A DNA stretch of 63,702 nucleotides from Holosporaceae bacterium 'Namur' (GTDB taxonomy: Bacteria; Pseudomonadota; Alphaproteobacteria; Rickettsiales; Midichloriaceae), in contig JACGYV010000009.1 in the NCBI GenBank assembly GCA_014116815.1, forward strand, positions 1-63,702, written 5' to 3'. Each line of letters opens with the position of its first letter. The stretch's first letter is position 1. The notes under the pieces are model-generated. The model worked only from the letters and a program-made list of their open reading frames with translations. It was not told where the DNA came from and did no database searches. Positions 55,676 to 63,702 of the stretch are shown in pieces. Made by a program: the position numbers and the translations under genes.

Positions 55676-56236
55676 TTAAGAAGTTGAAATAGGAAGCGGA
55701 CTATCAGACATGGTTCTTAAATAAGCTATTAAATTGGCTCTGTCCGTATCATTTTTAATACCTGCAAAAGCCATTTTCGTGCCGGGAATATATTGTTTAG
55801 GAGTATATAGGTAACGGTATAGTTCCTCAAAACCCCATTTTCCGCCTTCCTTAGAATGGTTCTGCATCGCTGAAGAATAGCTGAATTCCGTATGCCTTGC
55901 AGTAGGAGCTCCGACAATACCCCATAAATTAGGCCCTACTTTATTAGGCTCATTTTTTGCAATAGTGTGACATACCGCACATTTTGTAAACACTTTCTTG
56001 CCTGCTTCAGGGTCGGCAGTAGACATAATAAAAGCCATATCTATAACCATTGGCAAACCTTGCGGTGCAGAAGTATTCGATGCAGTAGATTCCGCCACAT
56101 CTACTTTAAACCCTTTTTTTAAAGGGAAAGGGTGAGGGACATAAAACATACTTCCTATATTAGCGCTCATTATTATAGTGAACATCGCAATTGCAATCGC
56201 TATAATAATCTTATCAAACTCAAAATTTTCCCTCAC
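55676..56236 (-). CDS. cycM: Membrane-anchored cytochrome c (CycM/c552 type)
   Basis: A 186-residue class I cytochrome c with an uncleaved N-terminal anchor (about 8-30). It has the heme site CAVCHTIAKNEPNKVGPNLWG (in parts: CAVCH and GPNLWG) and the Met ligand in PGTKMAFAG. Such proteins carry electrons from the bc1 complex to terminal oxidases; petC and ccoNOQP are in the same strand run. Start codon is GTG (56236). Confidence 0.94.
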   Translation of the reverse strand: MRENFEFDKIIIAIAIAMFTIIMSANIGSMFYVPHPFPLKKGFKVDVAESTASNTSAPQGLPMVIDMAFIMSTADPEAGKKVFTKCAVCHTIAKNEPNKVGPNLWGIVGAPTARHTEFSYSSAMQNHSKEGGKWGFEELYRYLYTPKQYIPGTKMAFAGIKNDTDRANLIAYLRTMSDSPLPISTS

Positions 56237-56298
56237 AAAACCACTCGTCCATTAAAAAAATTATATTAAATATTATATTTATAAGACTAATATTTCAA

Positions 56299-56327
56299 TA
56301 AAAAAAGGGCAACTACTAAGTTGCCCT
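56299..56327 (-). terminator. Intrinsic terminator of the Bax-inhibitor-1 gene
   Basis: On the minus strand AGGGCAACT and AGTTGCCCT form a perfect 9-bp stem with a 4-base loop, followed by TTTTTTT. It lies 24 bases past the stop codon at 56351, ending that transcript before cycM. Confidence 0.9.
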
Positions 56328-56350
56328 CTCTTCTAATTATAAAATTAGCA

Positions 56351-57067
56351 CTATTCTCTTCTATCACCCATGAAACGGAGTAAATGAATAAATATATTAA
56401 TAAAGTCCATATATAAATTTAATGCTCCGTAAACCGCAACTTTAGAAGCAATCTCTCCGCTACCGCCTACAGCGTAATATGTATGCTTAATTTTTTGTAC
56501 GTCATAAGCAGTAAGACCGATAAATATGAAAAGACCGATTAAAGATAGCATAAATTCCATCATAGAGCTTTTTAAAAATATATTTACAATTGATGCTATG
56601 ATAACTCCAATTAAGCCCATAATTAAAAATGAACCGAAATTGGTAAGATCTTTTTTAGTTGTATAACCATAAATACTCATAGCTCCGAACACTGAAGCAG
56701 TAATGAAAAATACTCTTGCTATGCTGGTTCCGGTATACATCATAAATATTGAAGACAATGATAAGCCTATAGTTGCAGCATAAACCCAAAAAGTTGTTTG
56801 CACAGCCTGTAAGCTTAATCTTTGAAAAGATGCGCTTAAAAAAAATGCAATCCCGACAGGCGCAAGCATTACCACCCATACGAGCGGGCTACCGAATATC
56901 GCTTGCATCATTGCTTCTGAAGTAGAGACCGTAAATGCAACTACCCCGGTTAAGATTAAAGCAAAAGCCATATATTTATATATAGCTACCATATAATCCC
57001 TTAACCCCATATCATATGTAGCTTGGGAGGAGGCGTAGCCTGCCTGATTTAATTTTGTATAATCCAT
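56351..57067 (-). CDS. Bax inhibitor-1/YccA family membrane protein
   Basis: A protein with seven membrane helices, typical of the BI-1/TMBIM family (putative pH-dependent calcium leak). From the ATG at 57067 it has 238 residues; AGAGG is properly placed before it. An ATG 12 codons upstream (57103) has no ribosome site. Conserved C-terminal motif: GLTAYDVQKIKHTYY, with the DVQKIK Asp. Single-gene unit with its own terminator. Confidence 0.93.
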   Translation of the reverse strand: MDYTKLNQAGYASSQATYDMGLRDYMVAIYKYMAFALILTGVVAFTVSTSEAMMQAIFGSPLVWVVMLAPVGIAFFLSASFQRLSLQAVQTTFWVYAATIGLSLSSIFMMYTGTSIARVFFITASVFGAMSIYGYTTKKDLTNFGSFLIMGLIGVIIASIVNIFLKSSMMEFMLSLIGLFIFIGLTAYDVQKIKHTYYAVGGSGEIASKVAVYGALNLYMDFINIFIHLLRFMGDRRE

Positions 57068-57153
57068 TTCTACCTCTTCATTATCCAGTAAATCATTAAA
57101 CATTATTTCTAAATATAATACATTTTAATGAGTTTTCAAGATCTATGGTATAA

Positions 57154-57168
57154 TTAAACATTCTTTAA
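57154..57168 (-). promoter_or_regulatory. Weak CtrA-box candidate before the BI-1 gene
   Basis: Read toward the gene, TTAAAGAATGTTTAA matches TTAA-N7-TTAA and lies 51 bases before 57103. It lacks the ACCAT-type core seen at 24589 and 27284, and such a match is expected by chance in this AT-rich DNA. Confidence 0.2.
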
Positions 57169-57193
57169 TAATTTAAAATCAATTCAAATAAAT

Positions 57194-58702
57194 TTAAAAT
57201 ATTAACCCGATGCTTATACCTACGATAAATACAGCTATAATTTTTAATGAGCTAAAAGACATAGTTTCAGGTTCCGCTCGGTTATTTATCTTAAGACCTC
57301 GGGTATCAACATTCTTTTCCATTTTATCGAAAAAACTTAGCATCTTATCTACTGCTTTAGGCAAGTCATGAGAAAATTTAATTATATTAGCTTTAGTATC
57401 TTTAATTCTAGCTTTAATCCCGAAATTTTGTCGAGCCCAATCTTTGATCCATGGTTCAGCTAATTGCCACATATTTACTTCCGGATATAAAGACTGACCT
57501 GTCCCTTCAACAGTTACCAATGTTTTTTGCAGAAGTAAAAACTTCGGCTGTATATTCATATCAAATTTTTTACTGATTTCAAATAATTGCTTTAATAATT
57601 TCCCTATAGATATTTTATTTACTGGCATGCCTATTATCGGCTCGCCAACACTTCTACAGGCTAATGCAAAAATTTCACGGGATTGCGTATGAGGAACATA
57701 TCCCATTTCAAAATGTATATCGGAAACTGCTTTATAATCTCCGGTGATAAAGCCGTATAATATTTTTGCGACAAATACTCTATCTTCTTTTTCCAGGCTT
57801 CCCATAATCCCGAAGTCAATCAGAACAATTTTTCCCGCACTATTAATCATTACATTTCCAGGGTGGATATCTGCATGAAAAAATCCGTCTCTGTAAGCTT
57901 GATTGAAGAAAGTAATTGCTAAGTTTTTAGCAATTTGTTGTAAATTATGGCCTGCCTTAATTAATTTTTGGCGTTCATTAATCGGTATTCCATCTATCCA
58001 TTCTTGGGTTAATACTCTCTTAGAAGTTAAATCCCATCGCATCTGAGGAATATACACGGAATCATCGTTAGAAAAATTTTCCCTAAGTTGGTCGGCTGCT
58101 GCTCCTTCTATCCTTAAATCCGTTTCAATGTTCACTGAATGCTCAAGGGTCTTTACTACCTGATCCAGTTTAAAACTTTTAAGATGAGGGAAAAAAAATA
58201 ATAGAAACTCGGTAATAAAATAAAAAAGTTTTAAATCATTATTGAACTTCTTTTCTATATTAGGTCGCAAAATTTTTACGGCAACGGGCTCATTATCAAA
58301 TGTTATCGCTTTATGAACTTGTGCAATTGAGGCTGCTGCCACGGGAGTTTTATCAAACTTTTTAAATAAGTTATCGAGAGAGGTTTTAAATTCTTTTTCT
58401 AAAGTTCTTTCTACGCCTGCAAAATTAAAAGGCGGAACTTTATCTTGCAGTCTTGACAAAGAGTTTGACAAACTTTCACCGATAATATCAGGCCTTGTCG
58501 ATAGGGTCTGACCTAGTTTTACAAAGGAAGGACCGCTTCTAAGGAGAAAATTATTAATTTGGTTACCCATCTTCCGGATAGTTCTTTCTCTACTTAAATT
58601 GTTTAACAAAACTAATCTTAGCAGAGAATAAGGAACCCCGCTAAAAAGGAATATTAGAAGAATTCTAAGTAATCTAAAAGTATTCGCGATAAAATTGATC
58701 AT
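57194..58702 (-). CDS. ubiB: UbiB/ABC1/ADCK family protein
   Basis: An atypical kinase-like ATPase that supports ubiquinone synthesis. The 502 residues have the KxGQ motif (VKLGQTLSTRPD), the Ala-rich loop AAASIAQVHKA, the HxD-like DIHPGNV, DFG (IDFGIMG), and two C-terminal membrane segments. It follows petC by 11 bases, an operon joining quinone supply with the bc1 complex. Confidence 0.96.
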   Translation of the reverse strand: MINFIANTFRLLRILLIFLFSGVPYSLLRLVLLNNLSRERTIRKMGNQINNFLLRSGPSFVKLGQTLSTRPDIIGESLSNSLSRLQDKVPPFNFAGVERTLEKEFKTSLDNLFKKFDKTPVAAASIAQVHKAITFDNEPVAVKILRPNIEKKFNNDLKLFYFITEFLLFFFPHLKSFKLDQVVKTLEHSVNIETDLRIEGAAADQLRENFSNDDSVYIPQMRWDLTSKRVLTQEWIDGIPINERQKLIKAGHNLQQIAKNLAITFFNQAYRDGFFHADIHPGNVMINSAGKIVLIDFGIMGSLEKEDRVFVAKILYGFITGDYKAVSDIHFEMGYVPHTQSREIFALACRSVGEPIIGMPVNKISIGKLLKQLFEISKKFDMNIQPKFLLLQKTLVTVEGTGQSLYPEVNMWQLAEPWIKDWARQNFGIKARIKDTKANIIKFSHDLPKAVDKMLSFFDKMEKNVDTRGLKINNRAEPETMSFSSLKIIAVFIVGISIGLIF

Positions 58703-58713
58703 TTTCTGTGGGT

Positions 58714-59484
58714 TTATTTAACTCTGCGCCATATGCGTTTTTTGGCATAATAAAACAATATAGTAAACACTAAAGTGAAGATGATAACTTTAATCCCCAG
58801 GCCTTTTCTCTCTTCCATTTCCGGCTCGGATGCCCATTGTAGAAAATTAACCACGTCTTTGGTCATCTGCGCAGTAGTCGCAATCGTGCCGTCAGTATAT
58901 TCCACCTGGTTATCGGTAGTGATGGGAGGCGGCATGGCAATCTGCCCGCTACCGTTTATAAAATAAGGATTATAATACATGTTTTCACCAAGCTTAACTC
59001 CTTTAGGAGGAGTGGATTGATAGCCGGTCAATAATGAATAGATGTAATCAGCACCGCCTTCTCTAGCCTTAACCATAAGAGACAGATCGGGAGGAAATGC
59101 GCCATTGTTTACCGCCCTTGCAGCTTGCTCATTCGGGTAGACGAGCGGAAAATAATCCGATGGCCTGCCCGGTCTTTCAAACATTTCGCCTTCCTGGTTA
59201 GGTCCGTCTTGAATATTATAAACTCCAGCAATCGCTTTAACTTCTTCTTCCGTAAAACCCAAGTCAGTGAGGTTTCTAAAAGCAATCCTTTTAAGAGAAT
59301 GGCAAGCTGAGCACACTTCTTTATATACTTTTAATCCTCTCTGAATAGATTGCCGATCAAAAGTACCTTGTACTCCGTCAAAAGACCAGGCAACATTTTT
59401 TAATTCAGGTGCGTGTTCAGAGCTGGAAAACGCAGTATTGCCATAAAAAATAAACAAAATTAATAATAATTTTCTAAGCTGCAT
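58714..59484 (-). CDS. petC: Cytochrome c1 (ubiquinol-cytochrome c reductase)
   Basis: The heme c1 subunit of complex III. From the ATG at 59484 the 256-residue product starts with a signal peptide (MQLRKLLLILFIFYGNTAFS). It has the heme site CSACHS, NGAFPPDLS, the Met ligand in IAMPPP, and a C-terminal anchor helix with a basic end. The 16 extra codons upstream do not fit a signal peptide start. petA and petB, normally directly before petC, are absent here: trpS lies upstream instead. Confidence 0.95.
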   Translation of the reverse strand: MQLRKLLLILFIFYGNTAFSSSEHAPELKNVAWSFDGVQGTFDRQSIQRGLKVYKEVCSACHSLKRIAFRNLTDLGFTEEEVKAIAGVYNIQDGPNQEGEMFERPGRPSDYFPLVYPNEQAARAVNNGAFPPDLSLMVKAREGGADYIYSLLTGYQSTPPKGVKLGENMYYNPYFINGSGQIAMPPPITTDNQVEYTDGTIATTAQMTKDVVNFLQWASEPEMEERKGLGIKVIIFTLVFTILFYYAKKRIWRRVK

Positions 59485-59746
59485 AGATAAAAATATAAAT
59501 CCCCGAATATTAAATTCAAATAAACTTAACATATAATTAGCCCTTTGTAGAGCAAATTTTTTAATATCAATAGGTTATGAATTTTTATAAATTTTAAAAT
59601 AAAAATATGTTAAATTAGCAAAGTAAATATGCATTTTATATTTTTTGGTATTTAAGTTTTGTTCTTTATCACTTATAAACGCATGTTACCGCTTGCTTGT
59701 AGCATAATAAATGTTATAAATTTTGAAAAATATAATATTAAAGTTT

Positions 59747-60751
59747 ATGTATACATCTACACCTAAAAGAGTTTTTTCAGGATTGCAACCGACCGGTAAT
59801 CTTACTCTCGGTAACTATTTAGGTGCGATTATGAATTGGGTGAAAATGCAAAATGAATATGAATGTATTTTTTGCTTAGTAGACCAGCATGCTATAACAC
59901 TACCTCATGATCCCAAACAGTTAAGACAAAATTTACTTACAAATCTTGCTGCATATCTTGCCTGTGGTCTTGACCCAGAGAAATCAATAATTTTTAATCA
60001 GGCCAGTGTTAGCGCTCATGCTGAGCTCGCATGGATTTTTAGCTGTATTACACCGCTCGGTTGGTTGAATCGTATGACTCAGTTTAAAGAAAAGGCCGGT
60101 AAAGACAGAGAAAATGCTTCCTTAGGTTTATATTCATATCCGGTGTTAATGGCCGCTGATATATTATTATATCATGCAACCCACATACCTGTCGGCGATG
60201 ATCAAATTCAGCATATTGAGCTTACTCGGGATATTGCCGGAGCTTTTAATCGCAGGTTCGGGAATGAATATTTTAAGCTTCCTAATGCGATTACTCACAA
60301 AATTGCAACTCGGATTATGAGTTTGCAGGACGGGACTAAGAAAATGAGTAAATCCGACCCGTCGGATTCGGCGCGAATTAATTTAATTGATGATAATGAT
60401 ACTATTGCCAAAAAAATTAAGAAGGCGAAAACCGATGCAATAGGAGAGATTTATTATGATAAAGAAAACCGTCCTGAAATTTCTAATCTCTTAACTATAT
60501 ATGCCACTTTAGAAAATAAATCTATTGAGGAAGTCAACGCTAAACTTTACGGGTTTAACAATGCGAAATTTAAAGATGCACTAAGCGAACTTTTGATTGA
60601 GAAGCTTTCTCCGATTAGAACGAATATTATAGATTTAGTTAAAAATGAAGATTATCTCTTAGGTGTATTTGAAAGTGGTAAAGAGAGGGCAAATGAAATA
60701 GCAGCTAAGACTATTAATCAAGTGAAAGAGATAGTCGGATTTATTTTATAA
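59747..60751 (+). CDS. trpS: Tryptophanyl-tRNA synthetase
   Basis: A class I synthetase. From the ATG at 59747 it has 334 residues, normal for the enzyme. The HIGH-like motif is GNLTLGNYLGA, LMAADILLYHATHIPVGDDQ is split around the tryptophan pocket, and KMSKSDPSD is the KMSKS loop. The TTG 8 codons upstream is unlikely. It is divergent from petC and convergent with the ATP synthase genes. Confidence 0.97.
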   Translation: MYTSTPKRVFSGLQPTGNLTLGNYLGAIMNWVKMQNEYECIFCLVDQHAITLPHDPKQLRQNLLTNLAAYLACGLDPEKSIIFNQASVSAHAELAWIFSCITPLGWLNRMTQFKEKAGKDRENASLGLYSYPVLMAADILLYHATHIPVGDDQIQHIELTRDIAGAFNRRFGNEYFKLPNAITHKIATRIMSLQDGTKKMSKSDPSDSARINLIDDNDTIAKKIKKAKTDAIGEIYYDKENRPEISNLLTIYATLENKSIEEVNAKLYGFNNAKFKDALSELLIEKLSPIRTNIIDLVKNEDYLLGVFESGKERANEIAAKTINQVKEIVGFIL

Positions 60752-61009
60752 AGAGTATAATCCTGCTTATTATATTGCTTGATTCTGAAGAATTGCAAAG
60801 CCGTTTGAACAAACATTTATTTTAATCACAAATTATAAAAAGTAGGCTATTCAATACAGGCTACATATAGCTATTTTCACATAAGTTGAGAATAAATATT
60901 TCTATACCGGGGGAATTAGAATAATTATGAAAATAGCATGGCTTCATACCCCAAGAGAGCACTCTATCCCTACTGATACGCATTTATTATAATCTCAATT
61001 ATCTATAAT
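60752..61009. other. Intergenic region between trpS and atpF
   Basis: About 260 bases between convergent genes. I see no hairpin with a T-run on either strand. A 21-codon open frame at 60927-60992, preceded by a G-rich stretch (GGGGG), is too short to call. Confidence 0.4.
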
Positions 61010-61489
61010 TTAATGAACAAATTTCTTTAGAGATTTTATACTATCATCAATTAAATCTAATTTAATGTTTTTATCTAAATCTTCAATCAGCATTTGTTGT
61101 ACAATCGCAAGGGCAGAATCGACTGCTTCGGTTTTAATATCTCTAATAATTTGCTGCTCTTGTTGGGAGATTCGTTGCATAGTAAGCTCTAAGCGTTTCC
61201 GAGTGATTTTCTCAGCTTGTTTTTTTGATTCTTCTAATATGGATTTAGCTTCAAGGTGAGCTTTATCAAGAATATCTTTGGCATTTTGTTTGATATTATC
61301 ATGCTCAATTTTGATCGCTTGAAGCATGGTTAATGCATCTTCTTTAATTTTAGCTGCTTCGTTCAAATCATGTATAATTTTATTAGTTCTTTCATCTAAA
61401 GTTTTTAAGACAATCGCCTTTACCGGCTTAAATATAACGCTGATAAATATTATAAAAGATGCTAAAACCCAAAAACCTTCATTGAACAT
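61010..61489 (-). CDS. atpF: ATP synthase F0 subunit b
   Basis: A stator subunit linking F0 to F1. The 159 residues have one N-terminal membrane helix (WVLASFIIFISVIFKPVKAI) and a long charged coiled coil. It starts 10 bases after b'. Last gene of the F0 cluster; delta/alpha genes (atpHA) do not follow. Confidence 0.94.
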   Translation of the reverse strand: MFNEGFWVLASFIIFISVIFKPVKAIVLKTLDERTNKIIHDLNEAAKIKEDALTMLQAIKIEHDNIKQNAKDILDKAHLEAKSILEESKKQAEKITRKRLELTMQRISQQEQQIIRDIKTEAVDSALAIVQQMLIEDLDKNIKLDLIDDSIKSLKKFVH

Positions 61490-61499
61490 ACTATCTACC

Positions 61500-61961
61500 T
61501 TAATTTACTTTTTGTGAGCTATTATGAAACTCATCTAAAACAGTTTTAAAAATTTCTTCACTTAGATCTTTTACTACAGACGGCAACTCACTTCTTAACT
61601 GAAGTTTTATAACTTCCAGTTTATTAAGGCTTTCAGCTGTTTTTTCGGCAAGGGTAGTTTCAAATTCTTTGATTTCCTTATCGCTCGCTTTTTTAGCTTC
61701 TAAAACTACGTCGGCTTTTAAGTTTAAAGCCTTAGTTCTAGCTTCACTTAACGTAACGGCAATTTCAGATTTTAAAGCCTTATGGTTTGTAATCATTTTT
61801 TCAGCCTCAACTAAATCTATCTTCACTCTTAATGCTCTATTTTTCACTACTTCACTTATTGTCGGTAAAAAAAACTTAGCTATAAATAGGTAAAGCAATG
61901 GAAAGATTACAGCCAGCCAAAATAATTGTAATGAAAATGAACTTATATCAAGCTGAGGCAT
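61500..61961 (-). CDS. atpG: ATP synthase F0 subunit b'
   Basis: The second, divergent stator subunit, as in alphaproteobacteria with a b/b' heterodimer (also called atpX or atpF2). The 153 residues from the ATG at 61961 have a membrane helix (LFWLAVIFPLLYLFIAKFFL) and a Lys/Glu-rich coiled coil. The TTG at 61973 is the alternative start. About 80 bases separate it from atpE. Confidence 0.91.
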   Translation of the reverse strand: MPQLDISSFSLQLFWLAVIFPLLYLFIAKFFLPTISEVVKNRALRVKIDLVEAEKMITNHKALKSEIAVTLSEARTKALNLKADVVLEAKKASDKEIKEFETTLAEKTAESLNKLEVIKLQLRSELPSVVKDLSEEIFKTVLDEFHNSSQKVN

Positions 61962-62040
61962 AAAATTATCCAAAAACCAAATTATACAAAATAATTACTG
62001 CTTTAGCAATAAATAAACTATTTTTTATCAAAGTATATAT

Positions 62041-62280
62041 CTATACTACAAAAAGTAGCATTAATGCGATCAAGAACGCAAATAATCCCATAGCTTCAGA
62101 TAAAGCAGCTCCGATAAACGCACTTCTGGTAAGTTTTGACTCTACGGAAGGATTTCTGGATATTCCGTTTAACAAGCCCACGAAGATATTACCGACACCA
62201 AGCGCAGCACCTAACATTCCTAAAGCTGATAAGCCAACTCCTATATATTTTAATCCGATATTGATTCCTTCAGTCTCCAT
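62041..62280 (-). CDS. atpE: ATP synthase F0 subunit c
   Basis: The proton-carrying ring subunit. 79 residues, two membrane helices joined by the polar loop ISRNPS, with the essential carboxylate Glu in SEAMGLF. No Na+-site residues are apparent, so proton-driven. AGGAG precedes the ATG. The Gly-rich first helix ([10 protein letters not shown]) is normal. Confidence 0.97.
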   Translation of the reverse strand: METEGINIGLKYIGVGLSALGMLGAALGVGNIFVGLLNGISRNPSVESKLTRSAFIGAALSEAMGLFAFLIALMLLFVV

Positions 62281-62299
62281 GGTCTACTCCTAAAATTTA

Positions 62300-63025
62300 T
62301 TAATGTAAGTTAATAGCATCGTTTAAGTACACGCAGCTTAAAATTGTAAAAATATATGCCTGTAGTACAGCGACGAATATTTCAAATCCTTGCATTATTG
62401 TCAAGAACGCAAATGGAAAAATTCCTAAAGTAAGGCCACCCATAATAGTAAAGGAGGCAAGGAGCTTCATTACAATGTGTCCGGCTGTCATATTTGCTGC
62501 AAGCCTTACAGCTAAGCTAACCGGCCTTGAAAGGTAGGAGAAAAGTTCAATTAATATCATAAGCGGGGCAAGTAAAGAAGGAGTGCCCTCAGGTAAGAAT
62601 AAAGAAAAATAATGGAATCCGTGTCTTATAAAGCCTAAGATAGTTATAGCTATGAATATGCCGGCAGCTATTGCAAAGGTTATGATAATGTGGCTGGTAA
62701 CCGTAAAGCTATAAGGAACCATCCCTAGTAAATTACAGAATAGTACGAATATAAAAGTAGTAAAAATAATCGGCATATATTTTTTGCCTTCCGAGCCGGT
62801 AGTGCCTTCTATAATGCCGTCAACAAGCTCATATAGCATTTCTGCCGAAGTTTGCAGGCGACCGGGAATCAACGCTTTCTTTCTTATGCTTAAGCTTAAA
62901 AAGAGCACGCAAGTTATTAGGGTGATTAACATTAAAAGTGCTGAATTATTAAATGATATGTCTATTCCGAAAAGTTCTAAGTGAAATAGTTCCTGAATTT
63001 TAAACTGTTCTAAGGGGCTATGCAT
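62300..63025 (-). CDS. atpB: ATP synthase F0 subunit a
   Basis: The stator channel subunit. The 241 residues form five or six membrane helices; RLAANMTAGHIVMKLL contains the essential Arg facing the c-ring. It lies 11 bases after atpI and 20 before atpE. Confidence 0.97.
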   Translation of the reverse strand: MHSPLEQFKIQELFHLELFGIDISFNNSALLMLITLITCVLFLSLSIRKKALIPGRLQTSAEMLYELVDGIIEGTTGSEGKKYMPIIFTTFIFVLFCNLLGMVPYSFTVTSHIIITFAIAAGIFIAITILGFIRHGFHYFSLFLPEGTPSLLAPLMILIELFSYLSRPVSLAVRLAANMTAGHIVMKLLASFTIMGGLTLGIFPFAFLTIMQGFEIFVAVLQAYIFTILSCVYLNDAINLH

Positions 63026-63036
63026 TATTTTCTCAA

Positions 63037-63294
63037 TTATTTTTTATTAATTTCAAATTTTTTTAAATGCTTATAAAAATTATAGAACCCGCCGGCAGTA
63101 CCTAATATAGTAAATAAAAATAATGTTAGTGGCAAAGTTCCTAAGGATTTATCAATAAAATACCCTAGCGATGCTCCAACAATTAAGCCCGAAAAAAGGT
63201 CAACCAATAATCGTGAATAATCAAATCTTTCAGGATTATTCGGGCTATCCTCTTTTTGTTTTATTTGCTTGATTTTATCCTCTAATTCTTTCAA
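63037..63294 (-). CDS. atpI: AtpI-like F0F1 assembly protein
   Basis: An 85-residue protein with two membrane helices: DLFSGLIVGASLGYFIDKSL, then LFLFTILGTAGGFYNFYKHL. This is the AtpI/AtpZ pattern (GxxxGxxxD) of alphaproteobacteria. The only usable start is TTG at 63294. It heads the F0 cluster. Confidence 0.88.
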   Translation of the reverse strand: MKELEDKIKQIKQKEDSPNNPERFDYSRLLVDLFSGLIVGASLGYFIDKSLGTLPLTLFLFTILGTAGGFYNFYKHLKKFEINKK

Positions 63295-63325
63295 TACCGG
63301 TACCGAGAGTATCTATAGCCGTATA

Positions 63326-63353
63326 ACAATATTAAGTTATATTGAAAAGTCAA
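63326..63353 (-). promoter_or_regulatory. Candidate promoter of the F0 cluster
   Basis: On the minus strand TTGACT (63353-63348), a 16-base spacer and TATTGT (63331-63326) lie 32 bases before the atpI start. A reasonable sigma-70 match. Confidence 0.4.
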
Positions 63354-63584
63354 CAATGATCATATTTTTAGTTATATATACATACCTATTATATTTTAAG
63401 TTAGTTAGGATGAAAATACTTCTTTTGCTGCTTAGATGCTAGGTTTATCGGGTTTCAGGCAGTCTCTGTATTCTTTCGATCTTAGTTTTTATTTAATAAA
63501 ACTTTAACTTATAAATAATTGATTTATCAGCGTTTTGTTCGTAAAATTACTTCAATATAACATTAATTATTGAAAGTGAATAAG

Positions 63585-63702
63585 ATGATCTCATGTTTAA
63601 ATAAAAGCACTATAACCAGAGAATTTTTAGCCAGGGCTATAAAAAGGGAAAGCGGAATCAATATAACTAAATCTTCTGAGATGGTTGATCAGCTGATTAA
63701 TT
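63585..63702 (+). CDS. IHF/HU-family DNA-binding protein, N-terminal fragment (cut by window edge)
   Basis: An open frame from the ATG at 63585 (or the in-frame GTG at 63576) runs off the right edge after 39 codons. STITREFLARAIKRESGI followed by SSEMVDQLIN fits the first two helices of HU/IHF proteins, which open with a Thr-(R/K)-x-x-(L/I) pattern. The DNA-binding arm is not in the window. The subunit type cannot be decided; it is distinct from the gene at 47447. Confidence 0.65.
   Translation, partial: MISCLNKSTITREFLARAIKRESGINITKSSEMVDQLIN

Noticed and set aside
57154..57168. CtrA regulation of the Bax-inhibitor-1 gene
   Set aside because: Only the bare TTAA-N7-TTAA is present; chance matches of this kind are expected in such AT-rich intergenic DNA. 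Listed as a low-confidence site only.
60927..60992. 21-codon frame after a GGGGG stretch
   Set aside because: Too short, no recognised similarity, and it sits between convergent genes.

Overview
The window is an AT-rich stretch of a bacterial chromosome that reads as an alphaproteobacterium of the order Rickettsiales. Supporting signs are the isc cluster carrying two cysteine desulfurases (iscR, a nifS-like gene, iscS, iscU, iscA), an F0 ATP synthase cluster (atpI-B-E-F'-F) without F1 genes beside it, nuo genes scattered singly or in pairs, an SspB-alpha adaptor, a CADD-family protein and an RMND1/DUF155 protein. A cbb3 oxidase operon, a photolyase, lipid A/Kdo genes and peptidoglycan genes make it richer than Rickettsia, Wolbachia or Anaplasma. 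I infer a Midichloriaceae-like amoeba or protist endosymbiont (Jidaibacter/Midichloria type); the genus is not provable from this sequence.

Layout. 1-820: the tail of an IS630-type transposase, a tRNA-Thr(GGT) gene and a 34-bp perfect palindrome. 821-3698: an unknown membrane protein ending in a CaaX-like tetrapeptide (CILI), then a photolyase. 3759-9732: an envelope-assembly block, rseP-bamA-skp-ppiD. 9889-11225: two unknown genes, one secreted. 11447-14848: ispH, a GST, anmK and a hydrolase. 15025-18630: the isc operon. 18637-21403: an O-methyltransferase, coaX and aspC. 21549-23312: a large unknown gene whose N-terminal third resembles the flagellin D1 region. 23539-25240: rpsD, folB and sspB. 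25391-28911: ispB, rnhB, an unknown gene with a CtrA-type promoter, and an ErpA-like gene. A tRNA-Leu(GAG) gene follows at 28933-29019.

29121-32061 is a polyhydroxybutyrate/lipid module: a bdhA-patatin operon, a Cys-rich lipoprotein and a phasin. 32171-37719 holds miaB, prfB with its +1 programmed frameshift, murB, nuoI and glmM. 37716-42536 is a minus-strand run, dnaX-ebfC-DUF374 acyltransferase-waaA-lpxK. It is followed by dprA, nuoDE, the RMND1-like gene, the CADD-like gene, an HU/IHF gene and a KGG-repeat stress protein. From 59484 down to 48505 the minus strand is mostly respiratory and membrane genes: petC-ubiB, a Bax-inhibitor-1 protein, cycM-nfeD-stomatin-methyltransferase, mlaA-mlaC and ccoNOQP. 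trpS, the F0 cluster and the start of an IHF/HU gene close the window.

The main points of interest are these. (1) A CADD-type pABA synthase with every known active-site residue, in the same window as FolB, suggesting a non-canonical folate route. (2) A flagellin-like domain with no D0 segment. (3) A host-prenylation-like C-terminus. (4) Two near-identical CtrA boxes in front of sspB and an unknown gene. (5) A Legionella-like bdhA-patatin operon next to a phasin. (6) A complete cbb3 operon including a CcoQ gene of only 54 codons. All identifications come from reading the sequence and from memory of the families; no search was run.
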